Source: Synechococcales cyanobacterium CRU_2_2 (GTDB taxonomy: Bacteria; Cyanobacteriota; Cyanobacteriia; PCC-9006; JAAUQQ01). From it: a stretch of DNA of 37,301 nucleotides. The stretch lies in contig JAAUOP010000037.1 in NCBI GenBank assembly GCA_012034805.1, positions 1 through 37,301 of the forward strand, read 5' to 3'. Below are positions 16,634 through 25,872 of this stretch, piece after piece. The position numbers were made by a program, and so were the translations under genes. The notes below the pieces were generated by a model. It was not told the DNA's origin. It did no database searches and was given only the letters and a program-made list of their open reading frames with translations. Within the stretch, counting starts at the first letter, position 1. The number at the start of each line of letters is the position of its first letter.

Positions 16634-17868
16634 TTAGACAAACGAGAGACTCGTGGTTTGAACTCCTTGCAGTATGGCTAGTAGATCAGAGCCATTGCTA
16701 ATTAAGGTATTGTTACCCTGAATGCGTGCGGAGATTGTGTCACTGCTACTCAAACCTGCCCCTAGACCAAATCGATCATTGCTCCCATAGTTGTAGATTC
16801 TGACCTGGCCTTCGCCTGCATTGAGAACAAAGCGATCGCTCCCACCACCTGCATAAACTCGGTCATTTCCCGTTCCGGCATCAATCCAGTCATTCCCCCC
16901 ATTGGCAAAAATCAAATCATTCCCCGCTCCCGTAATGATCACGTCATTGCCTAACCCAGCAAAGATTCGGTCATTACCACTCCCCGTGAGGATCCGATCA
17001 TTGCCCCCATTGCCGTAGATAGTATTGTGACCATCCCCAGCTTCAATCACATCGTTACCTGCGCCAGCAAAAATGCGATCGTTGCCGCTACCGCTATAAA
17101 TCCGATCATTGCCGCCATTGCCAAAAATGACATTGTTGCCATTGCCTGCAAAAATATCATCCGGTGCATCCGTGCCGAAGAGGCGATCGTTCCCCGCTTC
17201 ACCCTCGATTAAATTGGCAATACGCACCCGTACAAACTGATACCCAGGGGCTAGATAATCAGCGTTGGAAAACTGAGGGGAATCTAGGATTCCGCCACTG
17301 CCACGGGGATTGAATCCTAGAGCCTGAGTCACCACACCATTCTCATCTACCCCTGTATTGGGAGTTGCCTGACCAAAAAACGCCGTATTAGCCGGGCGTT
17401 CATCATTCACCTCGGAGCCAGCATCCCAGGCTTCGCTCGCATCAATGACAAACTCCGCCCCTAAAAAGCGACCATTCGGGCTAAAAATGCGCTCATCCCT
17501 TGGATCCGCATTGGCAATAAATTGATCATTGCTTGGCAGAATCATCGCCGCATAGCTAAAGTACTGACTCGTCGTAGCTCTGGGGTCAATGTCCACCGTG
17601 GTACGGACTAGATCATTGGGAGCAAAGGGTCCTCCCAAGGTTCCTAAGAGAGCCCCTTGAACCGTACCTTGACCGGCAGCAGCAAACTCAGCAATTACTC
17701 CAGTAGGTGCACCATCTTCAGCGAGTTGCTCAACCCCGGCCGACACTTTCTGACCGACTTCAAAGGTTTTAAATTGACCGTTATGAAAGCCAAACCAAAA
17801 AGGGGCGATCGATCCACCATTTGAGGAGCCAAATTTTCAACAGAAATAGATAGTTTTTGGGTGTTCAT
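16634..17868 (-). pseudogene. Spondin-domain RTX calcium-binding protein, frameshifted
   Basis: A predicted secreted or surface protein. The N-terminal spondin-type domain is recognisable (GSIAPFWFGFHNGQF, SAGVEQLAEDG, MILPSNDQFIANADP). Repeats of GGNDRIYSGSGNDRIFAGAG type follow: at least eight GxGND nonapeptide motifs that form a Ca2+-binding beta roll and mark type I-secreted proteins. The start is ATG 17868 (MNTQKLSISVENLAP). One base is missing in the AAA run at 17820-17822 (TTT on the plus strand), after which the frame continues to the stop at 16634. Without repair only the part from GTG 17746 is open. Function unknown; adhesion or matrix binding is an inference from the spondin fold. 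Confidence 0.82.
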
Positions 17869-18134
17869 GATGATTTAAAACCAATAGGTTTGAGTTAACA
17901 AAATTACCCTGCTCTCAATGCCACGGTAGCTCGACCAAATATCACAAAGTCGAGCGATGCATCTATAAGGAATACACGCAGCTCATCAAACTAGATTTAT
18001 AAAAATCAAAGAGAATAGTACCGTTTAAGCACCCATTAACTGTCCCTGAAGTCAAGTGCTTAAAAGTATAGGATTTGACTTCAAGCTCTGGCTTCAAGCT
18101 CTAACTTTAAGCGACGGGGTAACTGTGCGAAAAT
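17869..18134. other. Intergenic region upstream of the spondin/RTX gene
   Basis: No gene, RNA or convincing promoter was recognised. A short direct repeat is present (GACTTCAAGCTCTGGCTTCAAGCTCT region near 18077-18102). Confidence 0.4.
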
Positions 18135-18159
18135 GGGCGATCGCACCGTGCGATCGCCC
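18135..18159 (-). terminator. Hairpin made of two HIP1 sites
   Basis: GGGCGATCGCA (18135-18145) and TGCGATCGCCC (18149-18159) are a perfect 11-bp inverted repeat around CCG. Each arm contains the HIP1 octamer. Read on the minus strand it lies 22 bases past the anti-sigma stop and is followed by ATTTT, so it looks like that operon's terminator. Confidence 0.65.
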
Positions 18160-18181
18160 GCCTATGACAGCTTTGATTCTT

Positions 18182-19071
18182 TCAAATCAGTGGACTACTC
18201 AAGACCATCTCCCCCGTAGCATTGGGAATTGTCCCCGTATCCTCAAGCGTAATCGATACCGATGGCGCATTGGCCCAATTACGAATCGGAATCTGAATAA
18301 AAACACGCCCCTGGGCATCTGGTTTAAATTCCATACAGTAGATTTTTTGACCATCAATCATCGCCCAGAGCTGATAGGCTTTTCCTGCCGGAGGAGCGGG
18401 GAGCTTTTGCAGCGTGAGGATCGCTGTTTGCACCTGGGGGCAATGACAAGACTGCCCGAAGAGGTAGCGGTTAGCCCTCCCGAACCGTTAAGCGGGAGGA
18501 GCCGATTGTTGGCCCGCTGGAGCAGCGCTAGGGTATCGAGACGGGGATCAAGCTGGGACTGAAGTTGGGCAAGATGCGATCGCATCTGATGGGCTTGACT
18601 CTCCGATTGGGTCAGCCGTTGTTCGGCAAGCCGTAGCTCCTGATGCAACTGGCGCGTGGTCAGCCCCCCTGCGATCGCCAGCCCCGCCGCGACCGAAAAC
18701 CCCAGCCACGGCACCCAGGAGCGCTGCCTCAGCGGTCGAGTTGCCCTGGGCTGCTTCAGCATCACAGGGGACTCTTGGCCAAAGGCTGCCGCATCCTGTA
18801 GGACTAGATCGCGCAATGCCAATGGAGGCTCAGCCGTTTCTGGCAGTGCCAACGGGAGCACATGCAGCGTCTCTTGCAATTGAGCCAGCTCCGCAACTGC
18901 GTCAGGATGCTCAGCCAGATAGGCCTGGACAGCGATCGCTTCATCCGGCGACAGATTCCCGAGCACGTACCCAGCCGTTAAGTCCTGCCACAAACTCTGA
19001 GCACCCTGGACCTGATCATCCTGGAACCAACTATCGAAAGATTCAGCCTCCGCATTATCCCACTCACCCAT
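18182..19071 (-). pseudogene. RskA-like anti-sigma factor, frameshifted
   Basis: Predicted membrane anti-sigma factor for the adjacent ECF sigma factor. The N-terminal cytoplasmic part (LWQDLTAGYVLGNLSPDEAI, AYLAEHPDAVAELAQLQE) matches the usual sigma-binding region. One membrane helix follows (WVPWLGFSVAAGLAIAGGL), then a coiled coil (ELRLAEQRLTQSESQAHQMR). An RskA-type outer domain ends it (APPAGKAYQLWAMIDGQK, VSITLEDTGTIPNATGEMVL). The outer domain is one frame off. Adding one G to the run at 18436-18440 (C5 on the coding strand) joins them as VIAPQVQTAILTL. It starts 2 bases after the sigma stop. The signal sensed is unknown. Confidence 0.85.
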
Positions 19072-19073
19072 AG

Positions 19074-19697
19074 CTAATTCATCACATGCTTCAAGAGTTG
19101 ACGCAGTTTCAATAATCCCTGACGGGAGCGACTTTTAACAGTCCCCAGGGGAACCGCTAACCGCTCCGTAATTTCTGCATGGGACAAACCCTGATAATAA
19201 GCCAGCTCCAATACCTCGCGCTGATAGGATGGTAACTTCGCCAAGGCTTGACGGACGTGACTGGCAAGCTCATGGAGCGACAAATCCTCCAGCAGCCCCG
19301 GTGTGTCATCCAAAGGGATGATCGCTTGTTTACACTGTTCCAGCAGCCGTTGTTGAGACTTCGTTGTTCGAATGCGATTGAGAGCCTGCGATCGCGTCAT
19401 CATCATCAAAAACACTAGCATCGACCCCCGAGCCGGATCGTAGGAGGGTTTGCGCCATAGCAGGAGAAAGACCTCGTGGGTCAGATCTGCGGCGTCTTCG
19501 GGAGACCCCAACAGCCGCAGGGCGAGGCGATAGACAGGCGTGCTATAGCGATGGTAAAGGATATTCAAGGCAGACAACTGCCCAGCATGGAGATCACGAA
19601 ACACATCTACATCGGAGGGTTCAGCTGGGGGCATGGTCTGGCAGTCGATATTCTGATGCGCTACAGCAGTCTGGTAGCCCAGGAGACGATGGCTCAC
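19074..19697 (-). CDS. ECF-type RNA polymerase sigma factor
   Basis: Directs RNA polymerase to stress-type promoters. Region 2 is seen as LSALNILYHRYSTPVYRLAL, DAADLTHEVFLLLWRKP, then AFL-like LVFLMMMTRSQALNRIR. Region 4 is LPSYQREVLELAYYQGLSHAEITERLAVPLGTVKSR with the helix-turn-helix. The length (207 residues) and the paired RskA-like anti-sigma gene fit the group 3 SigG-like factors of cyanobacteria; the specific name is an inference. The first 20 or so residues may not be translated, since MPPAEPSDVDVF is a good alternative start. Probably held inactive at the membrane by the downstream partner. Confidence 0.9.
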   Translation of the reverse strand: MSHRLLGYQTAVAHQNIDCQTMPPAEPSDVDVFRDLHAGQLSALNILYHRYSTPVYRLALRLLGSPEDAADLTHEVFLLLWRKPSYDPARGSMLVFLMMMTRSQALNRIRTTKSQQRLLEQCKQAIIPLDDTPGLLEDLSLHELASHVRQALAKLPSYQREVLELAYYQGLSHAEITERLAVPLGTVKSRSRQGLLKLRQLLKHVMN

Positions 19698-19898
19698 AGG
19701 TGGGAACTCCTAGGGGACAGCAAGGGACTGAAAGCGATCGCTCTTAATCCTAGGGCAAGTCTAGTGAGGATTTCCTAAGCTCAGTCTGAGAAAAGTCTGA
19801 ATGTTTCCTGAAAAATGGCTGAACGAGTAGAGGCGACTAGAGGCGGATTCTAGGGGCCGATCGCTCAGGAGGGCGAGGTCTTTGACTTTGACTTTGAC

Positions 19899-20564
19899 TT
19901 AAAAGCAAGCGATCGCCGCTACCTCAAGCCGAAACTCACCCGCAACAAAGGCAGGATTGAGAACGCCGTCATATTCAAACTTGCTCAGCATGAGCTGCAG
20001 TGCTCGGATGCGGCTGGAATCGAGCGATCGCCCGTCTTTCACTGTCTTTGCTCGCATCACCGGCACCAAGCGATCGAACGGGATTCGGACGGTGATCCAC
20101 TGATTCTTGACCGTATCAAACGAATAGGCAAAGGCAACGCTATCCCAACCTCCATCGTCTCGGGTCAAAAACTTATAGCGCTGACCATCTCCCTTGACGC
20201 GCAGCGTCACACCGAGTTTTCCAGACAGATCGAGTGGCGGATCAAAATTGCGGGTTCGCACCGAGGCAAAACCACCGTTATTGTCCGTAGATACAAGCCC
20301 AGAAAAAACTGCATTGCCTGCTTCTAGGCGAATACCACTGGTGCTAACGCCACCCATCACCACATCATCAACAGCGCCCCAAATCTGGTTGATTTGTAAG
20401 CCGGGCTGAGCAAAGTCAAAGATGACTCCGGTTTGGGGTTGCGGCGACGAAGGAGAAGGTGAGGCATAGAACATGGTTTGAACCCAGCTAAGAACGGGGA
20501 TGACCTCAAAAAAGGTCAGCGTTTTCCAGAAGCGATTGAAATCCCAGGTACGAAATGAAGCCAT
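19899..20564 (-). CDS. CIA30 family protein
   Basis: Resembles complex I intermediate-associated protein 30, a beta-sandwich (galectin-like) domain: WGAVDDVVMGGVSTSGIRLE, FSGLVSTDNNGGFASVRTR, LSGKLGVTLRVKGDGQRYKF, WITVRIPFDRLVP and RIRALQLMLSKFEYDG are all characteristic. 221 residues. The N-terminus has a weakly hydrophobic segment (FFEVIPVLSWVQTMFYA) that could be an anchor. In cyanobacteria its role is not established; assistance in NDH-1 assembly is a guess from the name. Two tandem near-copies of CACTGTCTAAG-CCTGG lie upstream at about 20649-20682. Confidence 0.85.
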   Translation of the reverse strand: MASFRTWDFNRFWKTLTFFEVIPVLSWVQTMFYASPSPSSPQPQTGVIFDFAQPGLQINQIWGAVDDVVMGGVSTSGIRLEAGNAVFSGLVSTDNNGGFASVRTRNFDPPLDLSGKLGVTLRVKGDGQRYKFLTRDDGGWDSVAFAYSFDTVKNQWITVRIPFDRLVPVMRAKTVKDGRSLDSSRIRALQLMLSKFEYDGVLNPAFVAGEFRLEVAAIACF

Positions 20565-20743
20565 CGTTTCTCTTTGGCGCTCCCTTTAGAGCAGTTAGCA
20601 CTAGCTCCATCCTGACACAATTCAATCAAACCCGTTCCAGTTACACTCACTGTCTAAGACCTGGGCACTGTCTAAGGCCTGGTTAAGGTGTTTAGAGAAC
20701 TCTCTGGGTCTTCTCAGGACATCTAAAGAAAGTTTGGCGATCG

Positions 20744-23131
20744 CTATAATTTCTTACCAAACCGACGTTTCAAATCCTCTAAACTGGCCTGACCCTGAGG
20801 CCGATCCACCGCCGGATTTATCTGGGGTTTGCCAGCCTGACTGGGCTTTGGCCTGCCAGATTGTGGACGATCTCGACCCAGAGGTTGCTCGGCTTGAGTC
20901 GGACGAGCGGTACTGGCCGCCGCCGCCGTGGTCGCATTGCCCGCCACGGCCTTGATTGAAAGCCCAATCCGCTTGAGCTTCTCATTCACCTCCATCACCC
21001 GTACCTTTACCACCTGGCCCACTTTGACAACCTGCTTGGGATCGCTGACAAACTGATTGGCAAGCTGCGACACATGTACCAGCCCGTCCTGGTGAACCCC
21101 AATATCCACAAAGGCACCGAAATTGGCTACGTTGGTGACGATGCCTTCAAGTTCCATGCCTTCTTTGAGATCGCTGATTGCATTGATGTCATCGCGGAAC
21201 TGGGCGTAGGTGAATTGCGCCCGTGGGTCGCGACCTGGTTTTTCAAGCTCCGTCAAAATATCACGTAACGTCGGTTCTCCAACGGTTTCAGTAACGTACC
21301 GTTGGAGATCAATTCGATCGATCTCAAGCCCTTTTAATTCATCTTTGGATGTGAGAACAATTTGGCAATCTTGTAAAATTGTCGAAACAATTCTATAGCT
21401 CTCTGGGTGAACTGCCGTGTTATCTAATGGATTTTTACCGTTGCGAATGCGAAGAAAACCGGCACATTGTTCAAAGGCTTTGGGGCCAAGTTTAGGGACT
21501 TTGAGAAGTTGCTTGCGATCGCCAAATGCGCCATGCTCATTCCGATAAGCCACAATATTGTTGGCGATCGTCCCACTAATCCCCGAGACATACATCAACA
21601 GCTCCTTCGAAGCCGTATTCAAGTCCACACCCACGTAATTAACGCAGCTCTCCACTGTCTCTGCTAGTTTTTGTTTTAATAACTTTTGATCGACGTCATG
21701 TTGATATTGACCGACACCAATCGATTTTGGATCAATCTTGACCAATTCAGCGAGTGGGTCTTGCAATCGACGGCCAATACTGATAGCTCCGCGTACGGTA
21801 ATGTCGAGGTCTGGGAATTCTGCGATCGCCACCTCACTGGCTGAATAGATCGACGCCCCGGACTCATTCACCATCACCTTAGTCGGCATCTGTTTCAGTT
21901 TGCTTAGATCCAGCTGTTGAAAAACCTCGGCGACAAAGGTTTCTGTCTCACGACTGGCCGTACCATTGCCGATCGCAATCAACTCAACCTTGTATTGCTC
22001 AATTAACCGTTTGAGTATTCGGGCCGCCTGTTCCCGATTGCCTGCACCTGTGTGCGGAAAAATCGCTTGATAGTCAAGATACTGACCGGTTTGGTCAATC
22101 ACTGCCACCTTACAGCCTGTGCGGAAACCGGGGTCGAGCGCCAGGGTCGGCTTCATCCCCGCCGGGGCCGACAGCAATAGATCGCGGAGATTGGTTTCAA
22201 AGGTCTTAATCGACTCGATATCCGCCCATTCCTTTTGCTCAGCGATGACGCTATTCACCAAGCTCGTCTTCATCAGCCGCTTGAATGCATCCCGAATCAA
22301 TGCCTGATAAAACTTGCGCACAGCGGCATTTTTGCTGCGCAGAATACGGCTGTCGAGTTCAAAGAGTACAGCATCTTCGTCAAAATTGAGGCCAAAGCTC
22401 AAGACGCCTTCGGCTTGGCCGCGCATCAGGGCCAGGAGATTATGGGGCGCAACGGATTGAAAACTGCGCTGGTAGTTGCGATAGGTTTCAAACTTCGTGC
22501 TGCCCTCGGGAAATTCAGCCTTGATTTTGGCCGCAAACACCCCCTCTCGCAACACAAACTCTCGTACCCAAACTCGCAAATCCACTTGTTCAGCAACGCT
22601 TTCTGCGAGGATGTCGGCTGCGCCCTGCAGCGCGTCTTCAACAGTTGCAACGCCTTTTTCAAGGTCGATATATTTGCTGGCCTCAGACTCCAGATCACCC
22701 TCCAGATCACCCTCAACAGCCTGGGTGTTGTTAAGCCATTCAACCCAATCGGCCAAGGGTTGTAATCCCTTCTCTCGGGCCAGAGTGGCTTTGGTGCGGC
22801 GCTTGGGCTTGTAGGGCAGGTAGAGGTCTTCGAGTTCTGTTTTTTGATCGCAAGCTTCGATTTTGGCCTGGAGTTCGGGGGTGAGTTTGTTTTGCTCGGC
22901 GATCGCCCTCAATATGGTCTGCTTACGCTCATACAGCTCACTCAAATAGCCTTGGCGCTCTTGAATTTGCCGCAGTTCAATTTCATTCAGTTCCCCAGTA
23001 CGTTCCTTGCGGTAGCGCGCCACAAATGGAATCGTTGCACCCTCATCAAACAAATCCAGTGCGCTCTGCACTTGGTTAGACCTCAGGTTGAGCTCCTGGG
23101 CAATTTGGTGGGAAAAGGAGGCGGTGGGCAT
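20744..23131 (-). CDS. tex: Tex family RNA-binding transcriptional accessory protein
   Basis: 795 residues. Tex proteins bind nucleic acids and affect transcription; the exact role is unclear. Domains in order are an N-terminal helical region (ALDLFDEGATIPFVARYRKE, ELEDLYLPYKPKRRTKA), the YqgF/RNase H-like domain (TLALDPGFRTGCKVAVID, AIGNGTASRETETFVAEV, VNESGASIYSASEVA), helix-hairpin-helix motifs (LNTASKELLMYVSGISG, LLKVPKLGPKAFEQCAGFL), and an S1 RNA-binding domain (GMELEGIVTNVANFGAFVDI). A basic, low-complexity tail ends LKRRFGKKL. A small in-frame duplication (EGDLEGDLE) is seen around residues 145-153. Intact, no frameshift. Confidence 0.95.
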   Translation of the reverse strand: MPTASFSHQIAQELNLRSNQVQSALDLFDEGATIPFVARYRKERTGELNEIELRQIQERQGYLSELYERKQTILRAIAEQNKLTPELQAKIEACDQKTELEDLYLPYKPKRRTKATLAREKGLQPLADWVEWLNNTQAVEGDLEGDLESEASKYIDLEKGVATVEDALQGAADILAESVAEQVDLRVWVREFVLREGVFAAKIKAEFPEGSTKFETYRNYQRSFQSVAPHNLLALMRGQAEGVLSFGLNFDEDAVLFELDSRILRSKNAAVRKFYQALIRDAFKRLMKTSLVNSVIAEQKEWADIESIKTFETNLRDLLLSAPAGMKPTLALDPGFRTGCKVAVIDQTGQYLDYQAIFPHTGAGNREQAARILKRLIEQYKVELIAIGNGTASRETETFVAEVFQQLDLSKLKQMPTKVMVNESGASIYSASEVAIAEFPDLDITVRGAISIGRRLQDPLAELVKIDPKSIGVGQYQHDVDQKLLKQKLAETVESCVNYVGVDLNTASKELLMYVSGISGTIANNIVAYRNEHGAFGDRKQLLKVPKLGPKAFEQCAGFLRIRNGKNPLDNTAVHPESYRIVSTILQDCQIVLTSKDELKGLEIDRIDLQRYVTETVGEPTLRDILTELEKPGRDPRAQFTYAQFRDDINAISDLKEGMELEGIVTNVANFGAFVDIGVHQDGLVHVSQLANQFVSDPKQVVKVGQVVKVRVMEVNEKLKRIGLSIKAVAGNATTAAAASTARPTQAEQPLGRDRPQSGRPKPSQAGKPQINPAVDRPQGQASLEDLKRRFGKKL

Positions 23132-23250
23132 AGCACAAGTCTACAAGTGAATTGGGTCGAACTCAATGCAGTTCGACCCATTATCATCGCTAAGTATCGC
23201 TAAGTTGACGAAGGCGGATTAAACACATCTAGATGAGCGGCGAAAATTAT

Positions 23251-24399
23251 CTAGCCCAAGACCTGGGCCGCTGCTGCGACACCTGCACCGGGGCTAGGCG
23301 GTTGATGGCCTAGGGCGATCGCCGCTGCTTCGATCGCCGCGACACCGGTAAGAACATCGCGATCGCTCGCAAAGCCCAAATGGCCAATGCGAAAAATCTT
23401 GCCCTTGAGGCTGTCTTGCCCTCCAGCTAATGCAATATCAAACTTGTGCTCTACGAACTTACGCAATTTCTCCACATCTAAAACATCAGTCCCGAGTACT
23501 GCTGTTGCCGCCGTACTGGCTGACTCATCCGACGCAAACAACGGCAAACCGATCGCCTGCATTCCCGCACGGGTGGCGCGGGTCAGGCGTTCATGGCGCG
23601 CAAAGATACTCTCTAGCCCTTCCGCCTGCATCATTTCCAAGGCCGCTTGCAGCGCAAAATAGAGATTCACCGGTGGTGTAAAGGGCGTTAGATCCTTGGC
23701 GGCATTTTTGCGATAGGCCTTGAGGTCAAAGTAAAACTTGGGCAACTTGGCCGTTTCATAGGCCTGCCAAGCCTTCTGGCTCACTGCAATAAAACCCAGC
23801 CCCGGCGGCATCATGTAGCCTTTCTGCGAGCCTGAACAAACAACATCGAGCCCCCATTCATCCACAGGCACTGGACTAGCGCCCAAACTGGTCACGGCAT
23901 CGACGATCATCAACGCCCCGTGGGATTTAACGTAGCCACTGATAGTCTGGAGATCATTGAGCACACCTGTTGAGGTTTCGCTATGGGTGACCACGACCGC
24001 TTTGATGGTTTTTTCGGTGTCAGCCTCTAGCTTTTCACGAAAGGTTTCTGGATTGAGGGGTTTGCCCCAATCGACTTTGATTTCATCCACATCTAAGCCA
24101 AAGGCTCGAGCCATATCGACCCAGCGTTCACCAAATTTGCCATTGTCAGAAACAATCACGCGATCGCCCGCACTCAAAAAGTTAACCATTCCGGCTTCCA
24201 TGGCTCCAGTGCCACTGGCTGCTACAACCAGCACATCGCCTGTGGTTTGGTGCAGCCACTTGAGGCCAGCGGTCACATCCTTGGCGATCGCGCTAAATGC
24301 CGCAGTGCGGTGACCAATGGTGTGTTTGCCCATGGCCTGAAGGACCTTCTCCGGCACCGGAGTAGGTCCCGGAATCATGAGCATCATTTTGTTATCCAT
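23251..24399 (-). CDS. Class V aminotransferase (alanine-glyoxylate / serine-pyruvate type)
   Basis: PLP enzyme of the family that includes alanine-glyoxylate and serine-glyoxylate aminotransferases, likely linked to photorespiratory glyoxylate in a cyanobacterium (inference). Start MDNKMMLMIPGPTPVPE is typical, so I use ATG 24399, which has AGGACAGGA upstream. The frame extends 23 codons further to 24468 without coding character. Motifs are HTIGHRTAAFSAI, SGTGAMEAG, THSETSTGVLND, DAVTSLGASPVPVDEWGLD, and the PLP lysine in CSGSQKGYMMPPGLGFIAVS. It ends with a short Ala/Gly-rich tail. It is divergent from cbiD. Confidence 0.9.
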   Translation of the reverse strand: MDNKMMLMIPGPTPVPEKVLQAMGKHTIGHRTAAFSAIAKDVTAGLKWLHQTTGDVLVVAASGTGAMEAGMVNFLSAGDRVIVSDNGKFGERWVDMARAFGLDVDEIKVDWGKPLNPETFREKLEADTEKTIKAVVVTHSETSTGVLNDLQTISGYVKSHGALMIVDAVTSLGASPVPVDEWGLDVVCSGSQKGYMMPPGLGFIAVSQKAWQAYETAKLPKFYFDLKAYRKNAAKDLTPFTPPVNLYFALQAALEMMQAEGLESIFARHERLTRATRAGMQAIGLPLFASDESASTAATAVLGTDVLDVEKLRKFVEHKFDIALAGGQDSLKGKIFRIGHLGFASDRDVLTGVAAIEAAAIALGHQPPSPGAGVAAAAQVLG

Positions 24400-24627
24400 G
24401 GGGGTTCCTGTCCTGCGCGATCTCAGCGGCGGGTGATGAGTCATCAATGGGGTAAGGGGTGTGAGCAATCAAAACGATTGATGATTACCACCATTGGTTT
24501 TCTAGATTACGATTTCCCCTGCGATAAATCGCGCTCCAATCAAAAAAAATCCACAATTTAGGCTCAGCACCGTCCACAATGGAGCGATCCCCGATTTACC
24601 CGATTTATCTTTCGGCATTCTTTCGGC

Positions 24628-25797
24628 ATGGCTCGATCTGGACATACCTTACCGGTGTTCGCTTGTGCGGCAGCGATCGCAGCCCTCCGAATTCTGCTGC
24701 GGAGCGATCGCTTCCCGGCTCCCACGGTCGCATTCAATTTGCTGAATCCGGATGCGATCGCGACCATCCCCATTGAACAAGCAGCACGCCTCTCAGACAC
24801 CATGGCCCTGGCCATTACACGTAGTGATCCCGGTGACAATCTGGATTTGACAAGGGATACACCGGTTTGGGCCTGGGTTGAACTCGACCCCCTGGGACAG
24901 GAGGAGGCGATCGCCATCGCAGGCGGGGAAGGGATCGGGATCCAATCCCAAGGCACCGCAGCCATTTATCGCTATGCCCGCGAATTGCTGCTACACCACC
25001 TCGAAGCCGAGCGCCAAGGCCACAAACTTCGCGTCACCCTGATTTTGCCGGAAGGTCGAGCCCTGGCGGAGCGCACCTCCAATGCCGCGTTTGGTGTCGT
25101 GGAGGGGCTCTCGCTCTTAGGCACCAGTGGTATTGCCCAGCCCCTCAGTGCTCCGGATCAGCTTGAAGTGTTCCGGCTCCAGCTGCGATCGCAAGCCTCT
25201 CAGTGCAAGCATTTAATTTTTTGCATTGGCGAAAATGGCCTCGATCTTGCGCCGACCCTGGGTTTCCCCCCAGAGCGCCTGGTCAAAACGGCCAATTGGC
25301 TGGGGCCGCTGCTCGTGGAAGCGGCCATGCAGGAGATTGAAGGGGTGATCTTGCTGGGATACCACGGCAAACTCATCAAGCTGGCGGGCGGGATTTTCCA
25401 TACGCATCACCAAGTTGCCGATGGACGCCAGGAGATTCTGACGGCGATCGCAGCCGACCAAGGTTTACCGACGCCCTTACTCCAAGCGCTTTACCAGGCT
25501 CAAACTGTCGAAGCGGGTCTAGGTCTTTTGCGATCGACTCGCTTGTCAGCCCCATCTCAATCTGATCTCGTGCAAACTGATCTCGTGCAAACCGATCTCT
25601 TGCAAACCGATCTCGTGCAAACGGTTTATCGGGCGATCGCCGCTCGCATTGATCAACGCGCCACAGATTATGTCCGCAAACATTGCGGGGACATGGGCTC
25701 GGGCCGATCGCTGCGGGTTGGGTGTATTTTGTTCGATCGCCAGCGTCAGGTGATTGTTGAGAGTGATGAGGCGATCGAACAAAAACGGGGGGGGTGA
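24628..25797 (+). CDS. cbiD: Cobalt-precorrin-5B C1-methyltransferase
   Basis: Anaerobic cobalamin pathway enzyme that methylates C1 of the corrin ring precursor. RSGHTLPVFACAAAIAALR at the start matches CbiD proteins. LEVFRLQLRSQ, LIFCIGENGLDLA and VILLGYHGKLIKLAGGIFHT with its HHQVADGRQEIL continuation are also familiar. At 389 residues it is slightly long, in part because four copies of a DLVQT repeat are inserted before the C-terminal helix (about residues 313-332). No cobalamin riboswitch was seen upstream. It is 75 bases before the Roco gene, but no functional link is apparent. Confidence 0.85.
   Translation: MARSGHTLPVFACAAAIAALRILLRSDRFPAPTVAFNLLNPDAIATIPIEQAARLSDTMALAITRSDPGDNLDLTRDTPVWAWVELDPLGQEEAIAIAGGEGIGIQSQGTAAIYRYARELLLHHLEAERQGHKLRVTLILPEGRALAERTSNAAFGVVEGLSLLGTSGIAQPLSAPDQLEVFRLQLRSQASQCKHLIFCIGENGLDLAPTLGFPPERLVKTANWLGPLLVEAAMQEIEGVILLGYHGKLIKLAGGIFHTHHQVADGRQEILTAIAADQGLPTPLLQALYQAQTVEAGLGLLRSTRLSAPSQSDLVQTDLVQTDLLQTDLVQTVYRAIAARIDQRATDYVRKHCGDMGSGRSLRVGCILFDRQRQVIVESDEAIEQKRGG
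25564..25623 (+). repeat. 15-bp tandem repeat in cbiD, four units
   Basis: Four successive 15-bp units of the type GATCTCGTGCAAACC, differing at one or two bases, encode DLVQT-DLVQT-DLLQT-DLVQT. The frame is preserved. Confidence 0.95.
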
Positions 25798-25872
25798 ATT
25801 TCTGGCAATGGCGACGGCCTGATTTTCCTGCCAGAATAAGCCTAGTTATGGTTGCGTATTATTTTTGCCGAT

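Noticed and set aside
1555..18440. Programmed frameshifting as explanation of the broken frames
   Set aside because: The indels are spread over unrelated genes, go in both directions and lack stimulatory structures.
24400..24627. Cobalamin riboswitch before cbiD
   Set aside because: No B12-box-like sequence or long structured leader was recognised.
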